Source: Paraburkholderia sp. SOS3
Lineage (GTDB): Bacteria > Pseudomonadota > Gammaproteobacteria > Burkholderiales > Burkholderiaceae
Length of the DNA stretch: 64,000 nucleotides
Assembly: GCF_001922345.1 (NCBI RefSeq)
Contig: NZ_CP018811.1
Location: 2,418,001-2,482,000, forward strand
Direction of reading: 5' to 3'
Shown here: positions 55,216-63,697 of the stretch, piece by piece
Position numbering within the stretch: position 1 is the first letter of the stretch
Layout of the letters: each line of letters starts with the position of its first letter
Position numbers and translations under genes: made by a program
The notes under the pieces: model-generated
Database searches by the model: none
Told to the model about the DNA's origin: nothing
The model's input: the letters and a program-made list of their open reading frames with translations, nothing else

Positions 55216-56184
55216 TCAGCGTTTGCGACCGGCTCCCGTTTGCCGTGGCGGCGCAAGGGTCTTGCGGCCCCGTGCAGCAAGCGCCGGCGCCAGCATCTCG
55301 AGACAGAAATCGATAAATGCACTGACCTTCGCCGCCTGATGGCGACGCGACGGATAAAGCGCATACAACGGAAAGCGTTCGTCCTGCCATTCGCGCAGGA
55401 TCTCCTTTAGCGCGCCTGCCGACATCAGATGTTCGACACCGAGGTCCATGATCTGCGCGATGCCGGCGCCGGCCGTGCAACTGCCTAGCATCGTATCCAC
55501 ATCGGAAACGAGCAGCCTGCCGTTTGCCGGTATTTCGATCATTTGCCGGTTACGATAAAAGACCCATTCGAAAGGCTTCGAGGTCACCGGGTTGTAGAAC
55601 AGAATCCGCTCGTGCCGCACGACGTCTTCGGGCCGCTGCGGCACGCCGCGCTCGTCCAGATAGCGCGGCGCCGCGACCGTCAGCACGCGCGTATCGAGCA
55701 GTTTGCGCGCGACGAGTGTCCCTTCAGGCGGCGGCCCGAAGCGGACCGCGAGATCGAAGCCGTCCGCGACGAGATCGCCGACTGCATCGCGCATGATCAA
55801 TTCCAGCGTCAACTCGGGGTAGCGGCGCAGCAGCTCGGGCAACCGTGCGGCGAGCACCGTGCGCGAGAAGAACGGATCGATATTGACGCGCAGCTTGCCG
55901 CGCACCGCGTTTGCGGCGCCCGACGCGGCGATCGCGGCTTCCTCGATGCCGATCAGGTGCGGTCCGGCCGCTTCGTAAAGGCGCCGGCCTTCGTCGGTCA
56001 AGGTCTGCGAGCGCGTCGTGCGGTCGAGCACGCGCACGCCGATGCGCTTCTCGAGCCGCGAAATGGCGCGGCTGACTCCGGAAGGCGACAGCCCGAGCGA
56101 ATCGGCCGCGCGCACGAAGCTGCCGGTCTCCGCGACCGCGGCGAGCACGGTCACGCCCGACAGCAGTTTTCCATCGAGTCCCAT
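55216..56184 (-). CDS. LysR-family transcriptional regulator
   Basis: 322 aa. Helix-turn-helix at about 14-73 (AVAETGSFVRAADSLGLSPSGVSRAISRLEKRIG), effector domain after that. PYALYPSRRHQAAKVSAFIDFCLEM near the end is typical of the CrgA/PP2868-like LysR group. ATG 56184 (MGLDGKLL) chosen over a longer start at 56226. Divergent from the aldo-keto reductase, which it probably controls from the shared 222-bp region. Ends in a basic tail (GRKTLAPPRQTGAGRKR). Confidence 0.92.
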   Translation of the reverse strand: MGLDGKLLSGVTVLAAVAETGSFVRAADSLGLSPSGVSRAISRLEKRIGVRVLDRTTRSQTLTDEGRRLYEAAGPHLIGIEEAAIAASGAANAVRGKLRVNIDPFFSRTVLAARLPELLRRYPELTLELIMRDAVGDLVADGFDLAVRFGPPPEGTLVARKLLDTRVLTVAAPRYLDERGVPQRPEDVVRHERILFYNPVTSKPFEWVFYRNRQMIEIPANGRLLVSDVDTMLGSCTAGAGIAQIMDLGVEHLMSAGALKEILREWQDERFPLYALYPSRRHQAAKVSAFIDFCLEMLAPALAARGRKTLAPPRQTGAGRKR

Positions 56185-56406
56185 ATGCGGTGTATCAGTT
56201 TTTAGCGAATTCGTGATTTTAATCATCGCTCATTTGAACCGCTCGTACTTTATTCAACGGTTCCGAAGTGCGACAGTGGCGCAAGCCGTGGTCCGGCCCC
56301 GCACTGATGTCCTCGCATGCGAACGCGCATCGAAGCGAAAGGCGCGGGCCGCGCCGCCATTCAAACACGCGCTGTTCGTCACAATCTTCGCCACCAAGGG
56401 ACAACG
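56185..56406. promoter_or_regulatory. shared LysR / aldo-keto reductase control region
   Basis: AT-rich for this genome near 56190-56265. Contains ATCA at 56194 and TGAT at 56213 as an inverted pair, and TGATTTTAATCA at 56214-56225, candidates for a T-N11-A type LysR site. Assignment is tentative. Confidence 0.35.
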
Positions 56407-57237
56407 ATGGAACCGATCGACACGATTGAAACTCAGGGCATCCGCATGCCTCGCCTCGGCTTCGGCACCTTCCGGATGCCGGGCGCCGACTGCCAGCCCG
56501 TCGTCGAAAGCGCGCTGGCGCTCGGCTACCGCCATATCGACACGGCGACGATGTACGAAAACGAAGACGCGGTGGGCGCCGCGCTCGCAAGCGCGAACCT
56601 CGCGCGCGACAACCTGCACGTCACGACCAAGGCCTGGCACGACAGCCTGCAGCCGGACGCACTGCGCCGCTCGCTCGATACGAGCCTGCAGCGCTTGCGG
56701 CTCGACTACGTCGACCTGTTCATGGTGCATTGGCCATCGCGCGACATGAACCTGCCGGCCGTGCTCGAAACGATGCAGGCGCTCAAGGAAGAAGGGCGCA
56801 CGCGCGCAATCGGCGTGTGCAACTTCACGATGCCGATGCTGAAGACCGCGCTCGATGACGTACGCGCGCCGCTCGCCTGCGTGCAGGTCGAATATCACCC
56901 GTTCCTGTCCCAGGCGCGCCTGCTCGACTACTTGCGGCCGAAGCAGATTCCGCTGGTTGCCTACGCGCCGCTCGCACAGGGCCGCGCGGCAAGCGACCCG
57001 GTGTTGGCTCGCATCGGCGAAAAACATCAGGCAACGGCCGCGCAGATCGCGCTCGCCTGGCTGCTCGATCAGGATGGCGTCATTGCGATTCCGAAGGCGA
57101 AGCGCACGGAAAGCCAGCAATCGAATCTCGGCGCGCTCGAGGTTCGCCTCGACGACGAAGACCGTCGCGCGATCGCGGCGTTGCCGAAAGACCAGCGTTA
57201 TGTGTCGCCGCCGTTTGCGCCGCAGTGGGATGACTGA
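56407..57237 (+). CDS. aldo/keto reductase (2,5-diketo-D-gluconate reductase-like)
   Basis: 276 aa TIM barrel. Catalytic tetrad Asp45, Tyr50 (DTATMYENE), Lys75 (TTKAWH) and His108 (MVHWP) is complete. NADPH-binding IPKAKR near 226. Closest in style to DkgB (267 aa). Reduces small aldehydes and ketones. Divergent from the LysR gene, which likely regulates it in response to a carbonyl compound. Confidence 0.92.
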   Translation: MEPIDTIETQGIRMPRLGFGTFRMPGADCQPVVESALALGYRHIDTATMYENEDAVGAALASANLARDNLHVTTKAWHDSLQPDALRRSLDTSLQRLRLDYVDLFMVHWPSRDMNLPAVLETMQALKEEGRTRAIGVCNFTMPMLKTALDDVRAPLACVQVEYHPFLSQARLLDYLRPKQIPLVAYAPLAQGRAASDPVLARIGEKHQATAAQIALAWLLDQDGVIAIPKAKRTESQQSNLGALEVRLDDEDRRAIAALPKDQRYVSPPFAPQWDD

Positions 57238-57445
57238 CGCGCAGCCGAACCGCGAGCGTTGACGGATTACAACAACCCGAAGCACGGTAAGACTTGCTTT
57301 CGGCGACGCGCTTCAAGTAACGTGCACGGTAATTTGAACCCTGCGTGTCATGCAGAGGTCATTAGACACAAGGCCCCGCGAAGCTTTAGAAAAATCAGCA
57401 GAACTCGCGGACTTCGTGAACCGTGTCTTGAGGAGGAAAGCGCGC

Positions 57446-58036
57446 ATGCACCGTCGCCGATTTATCGCCGTTACCCCCGTGCTGGCCGCGTCGGGCGCGC
57501 TTGCGCTCGCCGCGTGCACGACCACGCCGCCATCGTCGGATGCTTCGCCGCAGGCCAACGCCGGCAGACGCCGCACCATCGATGCGGACGTCGACGCAAC
57601 GATGACGCGCCTCTATGAAACCGTGCAAGGCTCGCGCGAACTCGTCGCGCTGTCCGTCGGAATGCTCGTGTTTCCGCGCGTGATTGCGGCCGGCTTCTGG
57701 TTCGGCGGCCAGTATGGGCAAGGCGCGTTGCGTGTGGGCCCGCAAACGAGCGGCTATTACAGCATCACGGCCGCTTCGTTCGGGTTGCAGATCGGCGCGC
57801 AATCGAAAGCGGTGGTGCTGCTGTTCATGACGAAGAATGCGCTCGACGAATTCGTCCGCAGTCAGGGCTGGGCCGCCGGCGTCGATGCGACCGTCGCGCT
57901 CGTGAAGATCGGCGCGAACGGCAATATCGACACGTCGACGGCGACGAGCCCGATCGAGGCAATCGTCATGACGAACGCCGGCCTGATGGCCGGCGTGTCG
58001 CTCGAAGGTTCGAAGATTTCACGGCTGATCATTTAG
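57446..58036 (+). CDS. SYLF (YSC84-like) lipid-binding lipoprotein
   Basis: 196 aa. Lipobox LAAC with Cys24 after a twin-arginine-like MHRRRF start. The SYLF domain follows: a short helical part with SVGMLVFPRVIAAGFWFGGQYGQGALRV, then SITAASFGLQIGAQSKAVVLLFM and AIVMTNAGLMAGVSLEGSKI. Binds phosphoinositide-like or other lipids in eukaryotes; the bacterial role is unknown. ATG 57446 has a clear GAGGAGG site. Confidence 0.9.
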   Translation: MHRRRFIAVTPVLAASGALALAACTTTPPSSDASPQANAGRRRTIDADVDATMTRLYETVQGSRELVALSVGMLVFPRVIAAGFWFGGQYGQGALRVGPQTSGYYSITAASFGLQIGAQSKAVVLLFMTKNALDEFVRSQGWAAGVDATVALVKIGANGNIDTSTATSPIEAIVMTNAGLMAGVSLEGSKISRLII

Positions 58037-58057
58037 GCGCAACGCGGATCAAGGGCA

Positions 58058-58306
58058 TCACGTGGCGCCGATCGCATCCGTGACGGCGACGGCGCCCGAT
58101 TGAACCGCGCGCACTTCGTCAAGGCCGAGTGCATTGCCGCCAATGCCCCAGTCGCCCGGTTTCACGTCCTCGATAATGACCCACGTGATGGGCCGCAGCC
58201 GTTCGCCCTCGAATTCCACCATCACATCGGTCAGTCTTTTAATCAACTGACGTTTCTGTTCGGGCGTAAATACGCCCTCGATTCCTTTGACCGTCACGAG
58301 CGGCAT
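58058..58306 (-). CDS. 4-oxalocrotonate tautomerase family protein
   Basis: 82 aa. MPLVTVKGIEGVFT gives the N-terminal Pro (after Met removal) that acts as the catalytic base. The length exceeds classic 4-OT (62 aa) by about 20 residues. AAGGAGG ribosome site before ATG 58306. Small promiscuous tautomerase; natural substrate unknown. Followed on the chromosome by an epoxide hydrolase on the same strand, 104 bases upstream of it. Confidence 0.88.
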   Translation of the reverse strand: MPLVTVKGIEGVFTPEQKRQLIKRLTDVMVEFEGERLRPITWVIIEDVKPGDWGIGGNALGLDEVRAVQSGAVAVTDAIGAT

Positions 58307-58410
58307 CGCAAACCTCCTTGATTTGGGCGTCATAGGGGGAACGGTACGGAAGCCGGCGCCCGACGCTTCCGCACACGGCGTTCGGTACGAAGCCGCTGCG
58401 AACGCAGCCG

Positions 58411-59394
58411 TCAGCCGAGTTCGTCGAGGAATTCGATCAAGGCCGCGTTCACCTCGCGCGGTCGCTCCTGCTGCGTCCAATGACCACAACCGGACAGAAT
58501 CAGCGAGCGACGCAGCAGCGGCACGCGTTGCGCGAGCGTCGCGAGCACTTCGCTCATGCCGTCGAAATGCAGGACGAGGTCGCGCTCGCCTGCGATGTAG
58601 AGGGCCGGCACCGTGATCTGCAGGCCGTCGAAAGGCGCGAGCAGCTCCTGATTGCGGTCGATGTTCCTGTACCAGTTCAACCCGCCGCGAAAGCCCGTAT
58701 GCGCGAACTGCTCGGCGTAATAGTCGATGTCTTCGTCGGTGAGCCACGCGGGCAGCGCGGGCGCGTCGGGCAGCGCCGCCGCCATCCCGCCATTGCGCGG
58801 CACCATGCCGAAACGGTGCGAGCCGCCATCGTCGCGGCGCGTCGCCTGTCTGTCGCCGCTCAACGAGTAGAGCATATTGCGCACGAAGCGGCGCACGTCG
58901 CGTTCGAGGTCCGCTTCGGCGACGCCCGGCTGCTGGAAATAGAGCTGGTAGAACATCTCGTCATCGGTGCGCGGAAATCGCGTCGATGGATGAACCTTGG
59001 CGCGCGGCCGGAACGGTACGCTCAGCGCGACGACGCCGGAGAAACGGTCCGGACGCAGCAGCGCCGCGTGCCAGGCGACCGGCGCACCCCAGTCGTGCCC
59101 GACGATCACGGCCTTGCCGACATCGAGCGCATCGAGCACGCCGACCATATCGCCGACCAGATGCAGCATCGTGTATTGCTCGATCTCATGCGGGCGATCG
59201 GTGCGCCCGTAACCGCGCATATCGACCGCGATCGCGCGAAAGCCTTCTTCTGCAAGCACCGGAATCTGATGACGCCACGAGTACCAGCTCTCGGGAAAGC
59301 CATGGCAGAGCAGCACGGCCGGGCCGTCTCCCTGTTCGACCACGTGAATGTTGATGCCGTTCGCGTTGACCGTTCGATGAATGAGTTCCGACAT
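58411..59394 (-). CDS. alpha/beta hydrolase, epoxide hydrolase type
   Basis: 327 aa. Oxyanion motif HGFPESW at 31-37, nucleophile Asp101 in VGHDWGAPVAW, and catalytic His in SGCGHWTQQERP near the end; acidic partner likely in AGERDLVLHF. Lid region contains Tyr-rich LYFQQPGVAEADL, as in soluble epoxide hydrolases. ATG 59394 (MSELIHR) chosen; the longer frame to 59964 crosses repeats and a gene fragment. Converts epoxides to diols. Confidence 0.92.
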   Translation of the reverse strand: MSELIHRTVNANGINIHVVEQGDGPAVLLCHGFPESWYSWRHQIPVLAEEGFRAIAVDMRGYGRTDRPHEIEQYTMLHLVGDMVGVLDALDVGKAVIVGHDWGAPVAWHAALLRPDRFSGVVALSVPFRPRAKVHPSTRFPRTDDEMFYQLYFQQPGVAEADLERDVRRFVRNMLYSLSGDRQATRRDDGGSHRFGMVPRNGGMAAALPDAPALPAWLTDEDIDYYAEQFAHTGFRGGLNWYRNIDRNQELLAPFDGLQITVPALYIAGERDLVLHFDGMSEVLATLAQRVPLLRRSLILSGCGHWTQQERPREVNAALIEFLDELG

Positions 59395-59540
59395 GGCGTG
59401 TGCTCCTCCGAGACTGAATGGCGTACGCGTTCGAGTAGTCGTGTGCGTGCGCCGTGCGCGAATGGACCGCGTGTGTCCAAAAAACACTGGAGCACGCTTG
59501 CTTATTCCGATCCGCTCTGGACGAAACGTGCGAACGCGGC

Positions 59541-59592
59541 GCTCAGGCAAGCGCTCAGGCACGCGCAGGCACGCGCAGGCACGCGCAGGCAA
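59541..59592. repeat. 10-bp tandem repeat upstream of the epoxide hydrolase
   Basis: Three perfect ACGCGCAGGC units at 59561-59590, preceded by two degenerate ones (GCTCAGGCAA, GCGCTCAGGC). Followed at 59618-59665 by imperfect GGTTCGAATC/GGATTCG inverted pieces. Part of the 677-base region 59395-60071, which contains no intact gene. Confidence 0.75.
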
Positions 59593-59687
59593 GTATAGCG
59601 GCGCGAAATCGCCTGAATGCGTTCGAGCCGGTTTGAATCGGTTCGAATCAGTGTGGATTCGTTTGACAAGGACACAACCGCCATCGG

Positions 59688-59811
59688 GTGGACCGTATGC
59701 CGAACTTTTCGTTTTCGATCGATGGTGAGCATTTCCTGCTCGACGGCATGCCGCTGCAGATTCGCAGTGCCGAGATGCATCCGGCGCGCATTCCAGCCGA
59801 ATACTCGAATG
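59688..59811 (+). pseudogene. N-terminal fragment of a GH35 beta-galactosidase
   Basis: From ATG 59697 the frame reads FSIDGEHFLLDG, then QIRSAEMHPARIPAEY, the unmistakable first 38 residues of family 35 beta-galactosidases (normally about 600 aa, where EYW and the catalytic domain follow). The match stops at about 59811; no other frame continues it, so more than 90 percent of the gene is deleted. Region 59812-60071 shows nothing recognisable before the next ribosome site. Confidence 0.72.
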
Positions 59812-60071
59812 TGTGCCGGGCGCCGTCTTATTCGCAGGACCGGACGTCCGGGATCGGAGAAGTCCGTGCGGTTCGTCTGCATCGGAGCGCCTCGCAGGTG
59901 CCGACGCGTCTATCTTGCCACGGCGCTTCGATCCGCTGCGGCTTATGGCATGCGAACGAATCATGCCGCGCGGTCATGAATCAAATGACCGTCATGCTAT
60001 CGCGTAATGACCGGCATTTCACCAGAATGGGTTTCAACGCAGTTTGCGCTGCATAACCTGAGGAAAGTGAA

Positions 60072-60941
60072 ATGTATGCGATCACCGGAATTACCGGGCA
60101 AGTGGGCGGCGTCACCGCCCGCGCATTGCTCGCTGCTGGAAAAGACGTTCGCGCGGTCGTACGCAACCGCGACAAGGCACAAGAATGGCAACGCGCGGGC
60201 TGCGAAGTCGCCGTAGCCGCGATGGATGACGCGCCCGCGCTCGAGCGCGCATTCAGCGGCGCCGAAGCGGTCTTCGTTCTGCTACCGCCGGTTTTCGATC
60301 CGTCGCCCGGATTTCCCGAAGCTCGCCAGACGATTGCCGCGCTGCGCAAGGCAATCGAATGCGCGCGGCCGCAGCGCGTGGTGTGCCTCTCGACCGTCGG
60401 TGCGCACGCGACCGAAGAAAACCTGCTGACGCAACTTTCGATCATGGAGCGCGAACTCGGTCAGTTGCCGATGCCGGTTGCGTTCCTGCGCGCCGCATGG
60501 TTTATCGAGAACACGGCTTGGGACATTGGGCCGGCGATGGAAACGGGCGTTATCGCAAGCTATCTGCAACCGCTTGATCGCGCGATTCCGATGGTGGCGA
60601 CCGCCGATATCGGGCGCGTGGCTGCGCAACTGCTGCAGCAAACCTGGAGCGGCCGCCGGGTCGTCGAACTCGAAGGTCCCGGGCGCGTGTCGCCGAACGA
60701 TCTGGCTGCGACGCTCGACGCGTTGCTCGGACGGTCCGTGATTGCGCAAGCCGTGCCGCGCGACACGTGGGAAGCGGCATTTCGCGCGCAAGGCATGCGC
60801 AATCCGTTGCCGCGTATGCAGATGCTTGACGGCTTCAACGCGGGATGGATCGACTTCGAACATCAGACGATCAAAGGGCGCGTCGATCTGCGTCTCGTGT
60901 TGAGCGGCCTGATCGAGCGTGCCGGCGCACGCACGCGCTGA
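60072..60941 (+). CDS. NmrA/NAD(P)-binding Rossmann-fold protein
   Basis: 289 aa. Dinucleotide motif ITGITGQVGG at 4-13 and VVRNRDKAQEW, which suggests NADP(H) preference. Belongs to the NmrA-like/atypical short-chain reductase group (as in quinone reductase QorB-like or SDR5). AATGTATGC start preceded by GAGGAAAG. Family sure, substrate unknown. Confidence 0.88.
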   Translation: MYAITGITGQVGGVTARALLAAGKDVRAVVRNRDKAQEWQRAGCEVAVAAMDDAPALERAFSGAEAVFVLLPPVFDPSPGFPEARQTIAALRKAIECARPQRVVCLSTVGAHATEENLLTQLSIMERELGQLPMPVAFLRAAWFIENTAWDIGPAMETGVIASYLQPLDRAIPMVATADIGRVAAQLLQQTWSGRRVVELEGPGRVSPNDLAATLDALLGRSVIAQAVPRDTWEAAFRAQGMRNPLPRMQMLDGFNAGWIDFEHQTIKGRVDLRLVLSGLIERAGARTR

Positions 60942-61208
60942 AGCTCGAAGGTTCGTTGGCGATGCGCTATGCGTACATGCTGCGAAGCGGGCATGCGGGG
61001 CGTTTACTCGCGCATGTCCCGCAACCGATGATCGGGGAAGTGGCGAACCCGTCTGGTTTCCTGAGCATCGCGCGTTTCGCGAGCGCTGAGCATTGCGCAC
61101 GGCGGCTGAATCGCGATTCCACCCTTGCGAAAGGCAGGTTGTTGGGGAACTGTCGGGTGGTGCCCGATACACTGTCGCTTTGTACGCCACCTCCCTCGCA
61201 CGCTTTCA

Positions 61209-62300
61209 ATGAACCCACGATTCGGCGCGATATCGACTGCGCTTGCCGCCGCTGCATTATTCGGTGCGGCCACGCCACTGGCGAAAGTGTTGCTCGGGGC
61301 GATGTCGCCATTCATGGTGGCCGGGCTCTTTTATCTCGGCAGCGGCATCGGGCTCTCGGCGATCGGCGTCGCGCGATGGCTGATAAAGCCTTCCGATGCG
61401 CGCAACAGACGTCGCGAAACGCGCGGTTCGGCTGGCTCGATCAGCCCGGTTAGTCGTGCCGAATTGCCGTGGCTGCTCGGCGCAATCGCCGCGGGCGGCA
61501 TCGCGGGACCCGCGCTGCTGATGCTCGGCCTCTCGAGCACGCCCGCTGCAACGACTGCGTTACTGCTTAACCTCGAAGGCGTATTGACAGCCGTGGTCGC
61601 GTGGGTCGTGTTTCGCGAGAACGTCGATATTCCCGTGTTTCTCGGCATGGTTGCGATCGTCGCGGGCGGTGTGGTGCTGTCCTGGCAACCGGGCGAGACG
61701 GCCGTCCCGTTCGGCGCACTGCTGATTGTCGGCGCGTGCCTGTGTTGGGCGATCGACAACAACCTCACGCGCAAGGTTTCGGCCCACGATGCGATGGCGA
61801 TCGCCCGTGTAAAAGGGTTGATCGCGGGCCCGGTCAACCTTGCAATCGCATTCGCGACCGGCGCATCGTGGCCGCCGGCAGCGACGGTAGCCGCAGCGAT
61901 GCTGACGGGCCTCGTCGGTTATGGCGTGAGTCTCGTGCTATTCGTCGTCGCGCTTCGGTATCTTGGTACGGCGCGCACGGGCGCCTATTTTTCCGTTGCG
62001 CCGCTTTTCGGTGTCGTGTTGTCGTTGCTGCTATGGCCCGAGTGGCCGCATGTCGCATTCTGGGTCGCCGCCGTGCTGATGACGATCGGCATCGTTTTGC
62101 ATATGCGCGAGCGGCACGAGCACGAGCATACGCACGACTGGATCGAGCATACGCATCGGCACGTGCACGACGAGCATCATCGGCATGAGCATGCGTTTCC
62201 ATACGAAGGCAACGAACCGCATTCGCACAGGCACGTGCATGCGCCGCTCACGCATTCACACGCGCATTTTCCCGACGTGCATCACAGGCATCGGCACTGA
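61209..62300 (+). CDS. EamA/DMT-family transporter with a His-rich C-terminal tail
   Basis: 363 aa. Ten helices in two EamA repeats (LFGAATPLAKVLLG; TPAATTALLLNLEGVLTAVVAW; RYLGTARTGAYFSVAPLFGVVLSLLL). The last 66 residues after the final helix carry 24 His (patterns HEHEHTH, HTHRHVHDEHHRHEH, HSHAHF), a likely metal-binding cytoplasmic tail. ATG 61209 chosen; an upstream frame to 61125 is noise. Convergent with DoxX of the DUF692 operon. The tail suggests transport or sensing of a transition metal, though EamA proteins usually carry small organic molecules. Confidence 0.88.
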   Translation: MNPRFGAISTALAAAALFGAATPLAKVLLGAMSPFMVAGLFYLGSGIGLSAIGVARWLIKPSDARNRRRETRGSAGSISPVSRAELPWLLGAIAAGGIAGPALLMLGLSSTPAATTALLLNLEGVLTAVVAWVVFRENVDIPVFLGMVAIVAGGVVLSWQPGETAVPFGALLIVGACLCWAIDNNLTRKVSAHDAMAIARVKGLIAGPVNLAIAFATGASWPPAATVAAAMLTGLVGYGVSLVLFVVALRYLGTARTGAYFSVAPLFGVVLSLLLWPEWPHVAFWVAAVLMTIGIVLHMRERHEHEHTHDWIEHTHRHVHDEHHRHEHAFPYEGNEPHSHRHVHAPLTHSHAHFPDVHHRHRH

Positions 62301-62354
62301 AGCGCGCGAACGTTGCAAGCGCTCGTGCATGACGGCGCGTTCGGCGCCGCCCGC

Positions 62355-62858
62355 TCAATTACGCTTCACCGCGCGCGACAGCAGATGATCGATCGAGATC
62401 GCGCCGGGCCCCCATGCGGCAATGCCCAATGCCATCGCGGCCCACGTGATGTGAATGGGCCAGCCGTCGGGTACGGTCAGTTCGATAATGCAGGTCATGA
62501 GCAGCAGGCCGAGCGCCGCGAAGCGGGTACCGAAGCCGAGCACCAGCAGCACCGGAAAGCCGACCTCGCCGCATGCCGACAGAAAGGCGAACACCGCGGG
62601 CGCGGGAAACGGATACGGGCCGCCGGGCAGATGCAACTGGAACTCATCGGTGAAGAGGTCGATCGCCGTATCGTTCAGTTGCAGGAAGCCATGCCACTTG
62701 AGAATGCCTGAGCGCCAGAACGGCACGGACAACGCGAGGCGCAATACGAGTTGCGTGAGCCAGGGCCGCGCCAGTTGCCGCACGAGGCCGCTCGCCTGGC
62801 CGATCTTCGTTGCCACGCAAGCTGCAAACGCGGGCTTTGCGTTTTCCAGTTCGGACAT
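62355..62858 (-). CDS. DoxX-family membrane protein of the DUF692 operon
   Basis: 167 aa, four helices. RLALSVPFWRSGILKWHGFLQLND, PFPAPAVFAFLSACGEVGFPVLLVLG and DGWPIHITWAAMAL are the DoxX landmarks; the ACGE pair is typical of the GigD/HvfD group. ATG 62858 lies 5 bases after the DUF2063 stop. In DUF2282-DUF692-DUF2063-DoxX operons it is the fourth protein; role probably electron transfer or membrane partner. Confidence 0.87.
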   Translation of the reverse strand: MSELENAKPAFAACVATKIGQASGLVRQLARPWLTQLVLRLALSVPFWRSGILKWHGFLQLNDTAIDLFTDEFQLHLPGGPYPFPAPAVFAFLSACGEVGFPVLLVLGFGTRFAALGLLLMTCIIELTVPDGWPIHITWAAMALGIAAWGPGAISIDHLLSRAVKRN

Positions 62859-62863
62859 CGTCC

Positions 62864-63697
62864 TCAATCTCCACGTTGAATGGCGCTCAATACGCCGGAT
62901 GTGATCATCCCGTTCAGACTGGACGGGAGATCGAAAGATGGCGCTGCGTCGAAGGCCGCCGCGACCGCGGCGCCCAACGGTTCGCCTGCGATCAGCGCGT
63001 TCAGGAACACCGCGCCGCCGTCGGGCAGGCGCGACACGATCACGTCGTGTTCGGGCCGCGTCACGAGCGCATCCTCGCTTGTGCCCGCATCGAGCGGTTC
63101 AAGCAGTTCAAGCGGTTCGTCGGGGCCGTCGCGCCGGTTCATCGCGAAGATCGCAACCGCCGCGTAAGCGGAACGCACGACGCGCGCGGCCGGATGCGGC
63201 GTGAACCGCAGTTCGCCCAATTGCGTGGGGTCGATTCCTTCGAAGACGCGCATCGGCAGAACCGGCAGGTCGGCCGCATGATAGGCATCGAGCCACGCGC
63301 GTTCGATGCGCGCGACGTCCGCAAGCCACGGCATCGCTTTCGCGTATTCGTACTGTTCGATAAAGCCGGGAAAGTCGCGGCCGTATTCGAACAGCAGAGG
63401 CGAGACCGGAGGCGTCGCGCGAATGTGAAACCGCGCCATTGCCCTGAAAAATTCGATACCGGTAATGCGCTGCACGGCAGGATAGATTGCCGCAAGCGCG
63501 TCGATCAGGCTGACCGTGACGTTGTTGCGATAGACGTTGTAGCGCTTCACAACGCCTTTTTCTGCGTTTTTCCGCGTGTCTTTCTGCACGCAGCCCATGA
63601 CGTCCGGCGGCGCTTGCACGTCGGGGTTCGTCAGGCCGTGCGCGAAGGCCGCTGCAAACCCCGCTGTGCGCATGTTGCGGCAGTCTTCAGACGTCAT
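62864..63697 (-). CDS. DUF2063 protein (GigC/HvfC/BufC type)
   Basis: 277 aa. N-terminal helical DUF2063 domain with RYNVYRNNVTVSLIDALAAIYPAVQRITG near 52-80, then a second domain. It is the usual partner of DUF692 enzymes, acting as the peptide-recognising subunit in bufferin/methanobactin-like maturation. ATG 63697 overlaps the DUF692 stop by 11 bases. The older 'putative DNA-binding' label for this family is not supported by anything seen here. Confidence 0.88.
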   Translation of the reverse strand: MTSEDCRNMRTAGFAAAFAHGLTNPDVQAPPDVMGCVQKDTRKNAEKGVVKRYNVYRNNVTVSLIDALAAIYPAVQRITGIEFFRAMARFHIRATPPVSPLLFEYGRDFPGFIEQYEYAKAMPWLADVARIERAWLDAYHAADLPVLPMRVFEGIDPTQLGELRFTPHPAARVVRSAYAAVAIFAMNRRDGPDEPLELLEPLDAGTSEDALVTRPEHDVIVSRLPDGGAVFLNALIAGEPLGAAVAAAFDAAPSFDLPSSLNGMITSGVLSAIQRGD

